DNA from: an uncultured Christensenella sp. | GTDB taxonomy: Bacteria; Bacillota; Clostridia; Christensenellales; Borkfalkiaceae | Assembly (NCBI GenBank): GCA_910585235.1 | Contig: CAJUCM010000004.1 | Span: 43,039-107,038, forward strand | Direction of reading: 5' to 3' | Length of the DNA stretch: 64,000 bases | Shown: positions 61,382 to 64,000 of the stretch, in pieces | Layout: every line of letters begins with the position of its first letter | Position numbering within the stretch: position 1 is the stretch's first letter | Position numbers and translations under genes: made by a program | Notes under the pieces: generated by a model | Databases searched by the model: none | Told to the model about the DNA's origin: nothing | The model's input: only the letters and a program-made list of their open reading frames with translations

Positions 61382-61750
61382 ATGATACAACCTCAGACAA
61401 GGCTGAAAGCCGCGGACAATTCGGGCGCGAAAGAGCTTATGTGTATCCGCGTTTTAGGCGGCTCCTTCCGTAGGAGCGGCAACATCGGCGACGTTATCGT
61501 GGCAAGCGTGAAAACGGCTACCCCTGGCGGCGCGGTCAAGAAAGGCGACGTCGTAAAGGCAGTTATCGTAAGAAGCGCAAAGGGCATCCGCCGTCCCGAC
61601 GGAACTTATATCCGTTTCGACGACAATGCCGCGGTCATTATCGACAGCCAGAAGCAACCCAAAGGGACCCGTATCTTCGGGCCCATTGCAAGAGAGCTCA
61701 GAGAGAAAGATTACATGAGAATCATCTCTCTTGCTCCAGAGGTACTTTAA
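61382..61750 (+). CDS. rplN: 50S ribosomal protein L14
   Basis: A 122-residue protein, exactly the usual length, with ADNSGAKELMCIRVLGG near the start and GTRIFGPIARELRE near residue 95. Forms part of an intersubunit bridge. Confidence 0.98.
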   Translation: MIQPQTRLKAADNSGAKELMCIRVLGGSFRRSGNIGDVIVASVKTATPGGAVKKGDVVKAVIVRSAKGIRRPDGTYIRFDDNAAVIIDSQKQPKGTRIFGPIARELREKDYMRIISLAPEVL

Positions 61751-61761
61751 GGAGGCGCGCA

Positions 61762-62205
61762 GTGAAAGTTAAAGTAAACGATAACGTGCTTGTTTTAACG
61801 GGCAAGTATAAAGGAAAACAGGGAAAGGTTCTCAAAGCCGATCCCAAATCGGGCAGAGTCATCGTCGAAGGCGTGAATATCGTCAATAAGCACGAGAAAG
61901 CGAGAAAGGCGAACGAGACCTCCAAGATCGTGACGGAAGAGGCTTTCATCGACGTTTCCAACGTGGAAGTTGTCTGCGATAAATGCGGTAAGGCAACGCG
62001 CGTTGCACACAGCTTTGCAGACGGTAAAAAAGTCCGCGTCTGCAAGAAGTGCGGCGCAACGCTCGACAAGGCATATACCAAGAAGAGCAAACAAAAACCC
62101 GTGGAAGAAGCGGAGGCGCCCAAGAAGAGAACGAGAAAGCGCAGCCAGAAGGCGGCGGATGCGGCAGAAACTGCAACCCAGCCCGAAAACGAAAACAAGG
62201 AATAA
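61762..62205 (+). CDS. rplX: 50S ribosomal protein L24 with C-terminal extension
   Basis: A 147-residue protein; L24 is usually about 103. The KOW-motif core (NVLVLTGKYKGKQGKVL) and the two-knuckle CDKCGK/CKKCGA ending are intact. After residue 103 comes a Lys/Glu/Ala-rich tail of about 44 residues with no known domain. GTG start behind AAGGAGG. L24 starts 50S assembly. Confidence 0.96.
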   Translation: MKVKVNDNVLVLTGKYKGKQGKVLKADPKSGRVIVEGVNIVNKHEKARKANETSKIVTEEAFIDVSNVEVVCDKCGKATRVAHSFADGKKVRVCKKCGATLDKAYTKKSKQKPVEEAEAPKKRTRKRSQKAADAAETATQPENENKE

Positions 62206-62220
62206 TCGGGCGGAGGAATC

Positions 62221-62829
62221 ATGATGGCAGAAAAGAAAAGCGCAAAAGCGCAGGTAAAACAGACGACCGTCGCGAAAACTTCGACGGCTACGAACAGAGT
62301 AAAAAAACAATACGACGAAGAAGTCGTGCCTTTCCTCATGAAGAAGTTCAACTACGCTTCCGTGATGCAGGTTCCCAAGATCGAGAAAATCGTGATCAAC
62401 ACGGGTCTCGGCGACATCAAGGACAATCAGAAGTCCATGCAGATGGTGGAGAACGAGCTCAAACTCATTACGGGGCAGAAGCCGATCTACCGCAAGGCAA
62501 CCAAGTCGGTCGCAAACTTCAAGCTCCGCGAGGGTATGAACGTGGGACTTAAAGTGACGCTTCGCGGAAAGAGAATGTGGGACTTCTACGATAAACTCGT
62601 ATCCATCGCCCTTCCGAGAGTGAGAGACTTCCGCGGCGTGCCGGACAAGGCGTTCGACGGCAGAGGGAACTACTCGATGGGGCTCAAAGAACAGCTGATC
62701 TTCCCTGAGATCGTATATGATCAGGTGGAGAAAATCAGAGGCATGGACGTCTGCATCGTAACGACTGCTAAGACGGACGAAGAAGCGAGAGAGCTTTTGA
62801 GGGCGCTCGGAATGCCCTTCAAGAAGTGA
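62221..62829 (+). CDS. rplE: 50S ribosomal protein L5 with N-terminal extension
   Basis: A 202-residue protein; L5 is usually about 180. The core begins near residue 27 (VKKQYDEEVVPFLMKKF) and includes KIVINTGLGD and the late GMDVCIVTTAKTDEEA region. The first 25 residues are Lys/Ala/Thr-rich. Two adjacent Met codons (62221 and 62224) follow GGCGGAGG. Contacts 5S rRNA. Confidence 0.96.
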   Translation: MMAEKKSAKAQVKQTTVAKTSTATNRVKKQYDEEVVPFLMKKFNYASVMQVPKIEKIVINTGLGDIKDNQKSMQMVENELKLITGQKPIYRKATKSVANFKLREGMNVGLKVTLRGKRMWDFYDKLVSIALPRVRDFRGVPDKAFDGRGNYSMGLKEQLIFPEIVYDQVEKIRGMDVCIVTTAKTDEEARELLRALGMPFKK

Positions 62830-62839
62830 GGAGACGAGT

Positions 62840-63025
62840 ATGGCAAAGAAGTCAATGATCAACAAACAGCAAAAGACGCCTAAGTTCTCGACGAGAGCTT
62901 ACACGCGCTGCACGATTTGCGGCAGACCCCACGCGGTTCTGAGAAAGTACGGCGTGTGCCGTATCTGCTTCCGCAATCTTGCGTACAAGGGACAGATTCC
63001 CGGCGTGAAAAAGTCGAGCTGGTAA
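62840..63025 (+). CDS. rpsZ: 30S ribosomal protein S14, type Z (zinc-binding)
   Basis: A 61-residue short S14 with two CxxC pairs (Cys24/27 and Cys40/43) that bind zinc. The short Zn form is typical of Bacillota. Ends with IPGVKKSSW, as usual. Confidence 0.97.
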   Translation: MAKKSMINKQQKTPKFSTRAYTRCTICGRPHAVLRKYGVCRICFRNLAYKGQIPGVKKSSW

Positions 63026-63036
63026 GGAGAAAGAAG

Positions 63037-63429
63037 ATGACAGATCCGATCGCAGATATGCTTACAAGAATCAGAAACGCGCTCATGGTCAAAAAGGAGA
63101 CCGTGGCAATCCCTTCTTCCAATATGAAGAAGGCGATCGCCGACATCCTTCTGAAAGAGGGTTATGTGAAAGACGTGCGTTTTGAAGAGGACGACTACAA
63201 CGGAAAGATCGTTCTTACCTTAAAATACACAGATAAAAACCAATCGGTCATCAGCGGGCTGGAACGTATCAGCAAGCCGGGACTGAGAACTTACAGCGGC
63301 GCCGGAAATATGCCCAAAGTTTTGGGCGGTTACGGAATCGCGATCATCTCCACCAACAAGGGGATCATGACGGATAAGCAGGCAAAAGCCCAGAATGTCG
63401 GCGGCGAAGTGCTTTGCTACGTCTATTAA
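63037..63429 (+). CDS. rpsH: 30S ribosomal protein S8
   Basis: A 130-residue protein starting at ATG 63037 (TDPIADMLTRIRNA), behind AAGGAG. A longer in-frame reading that runs back into rpsZ is rejected. C-terminal GGYGIAIISTNKGIMT is canonical. Confidence 0.98.
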   Translation: MTDPIADMLTRIRNALMVKKETVAIPSSNMKKAIADILLKEGYVKDVRFEEDDYNGKIVLTLKYTDKNQSVISGLERISKPGLRTYSGAGNMPKVLGGYGIAIISTNKGIMTDKQAKAQNVGGEVLCYVY

Positions 63430-63440
63430 GGAGGCGGAAT

Positions 63441-63989
63441 ATGTCGAGAATCGGTAAAATGAGTATTGCGCTTCCTGCGGGCGTCACCGTCGAATTCAAA
63501 GACGCAGTCGTGACCGTTAAGGGCGCAAAGGGAACTTTGTCGCGTAACGTTGTGGGCGCGATCGGCGTTGAAACGGAAGCGGGTCACGTACACGTCAAGG
63601 CGCTTGACGAAAAAGACGAAACCAACGCGCTCCACGGGCTTTACCGCGCACTGATCGCAAATATGGTCAAAGGCGTTTCGGAGGGATTTGCAAAGGGACT
63701 CGAAGTAAAGGGCGTCGGCTGGAAAGTTCAGATGCAGGGCAACAAGCTCGTCATGAACGTCGGTTTTTCGCACCCCGTCGAATACGTCGCTCCCGAAGGC
63801 ATCAAACTCGAATGCCCCTCGCAGACGGACATTGTTGTGAACGGGATCGACAAAGAACTTGTCGGTCAGGTTGCGGCGGAACTCAGAGCCATCCGCAAAC
63901 CCGAACCCTTCCACGGCTACGGAATCCGCTACAAGGGCGAACACGTCGAGCATAAGGAAGGCAAGACTTCGGGCAAGGGCAAGAAGTAA
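63441..63989 (+). CDS. rplF: 50S ribosomal protein L6
   Basis: A 182-residue protein starting at ATG 63441 (SRIGKMSIALP) behind AAGGAGG; an in-frame start inside rpsH is rejected. The second-domain motif near residues 153-172 (PEPFHGYGIRYKGE) is intact. The operon goes on past the window edge, where AGGAG is seen again. Confidence 0.98.
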   Translation: MSRIGKMSIALPAGVTVEFKDAVVTVKGAKGTLSRNVVGAIGVETEAGHVHVKALDEKDETNALHGLYRALIANMVKGVSEGFAKGLEVKGVGWKVQMQGNKLVMNVGFSHPVEYVAPEGIKLECPSQTDIVVNGIDKELVGQVAAELRAIRKPEPFHGYGIRYKGEHVEHKEGKTSGKGKK

Positions 63990-64000
63990 AGGAGCGTAAG

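Overview
The window looks like a chromosomal piece of an anaerobic, gut-type Clostridia bacterium (Bacillota). The grounds are a Gram-positive style S10 ribosomal operon with the zinc-binding form of S14, sigma-A type promoters with 16-18 bp spacers, rho-independent terminators, no outer-membrane genes, and several very large BspA-like leucine-rich-repeat (LRR) and InlB/Listeria-Bacteroides-repeat lipoproteins. A Christensenellales-like lineage is possible, but that is a guess from gene style; no marker was compared.

Layout. (1) 1-4.9 kb: a 5'-truncated glycoside-hydrolase-like lipoprotein, an AraC regulator, an AT-rich orphan membrane protein, and a PocR/AraC regulator on the minus strand. 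(2) 5.0-9.6 kb: a four-gene sugar operon (FGGY kinase, FucI/AraA-like isomerase, class II aldolase, DUF4432 mutarotase-like protein), divergent from the PocR/AraC regulator. (3) 9.95-20.3 kb: one gene for a 3,440-residue LRR lipoprotein with its own strong promoter and terminator. (4) 20.4-31.5 kb: an operon of a membrane protein, MoxR AAA+ ATPase, DUF58 protein, two VWA membrane proteins and a 989-residue LRR lipoprotein. (5) 31.6-54.1 kb: a long plus-strand run of a beta-rich repeat lipoprotein, a 2,494-residue S8 protease with an LRR region and C-terminal anchor, an InlB-repeat lipoprotein, a complete Opp/Dpp peptide ABC transporter, and two tiny membrane proteins. (6) 54.1-55.8 kb: a CPBP membrane protease (minus), divergent from an Lgt-like protein. 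(7) 55.8-64 kb: the S10 ribosomal operon from rpsJ to rplF, continuing past the window end, with a long structured leader.

How they may work together (inference): the secreted LRR protease, the LRR and InlB lipoproteins and the Opp transporter look like a surface system that binds, cuts and imports protein or peptides. The MoxR-DUF58-VWA operon ends in an LRR lipoprotein translationally coupled to a VWA protein, so it may help assemble or activate this surface layer. The sugar operon probably converts an aldose to a ketose phosphate and cleaves it to three-carbon units; its substrate cannot be read from sequence alone.
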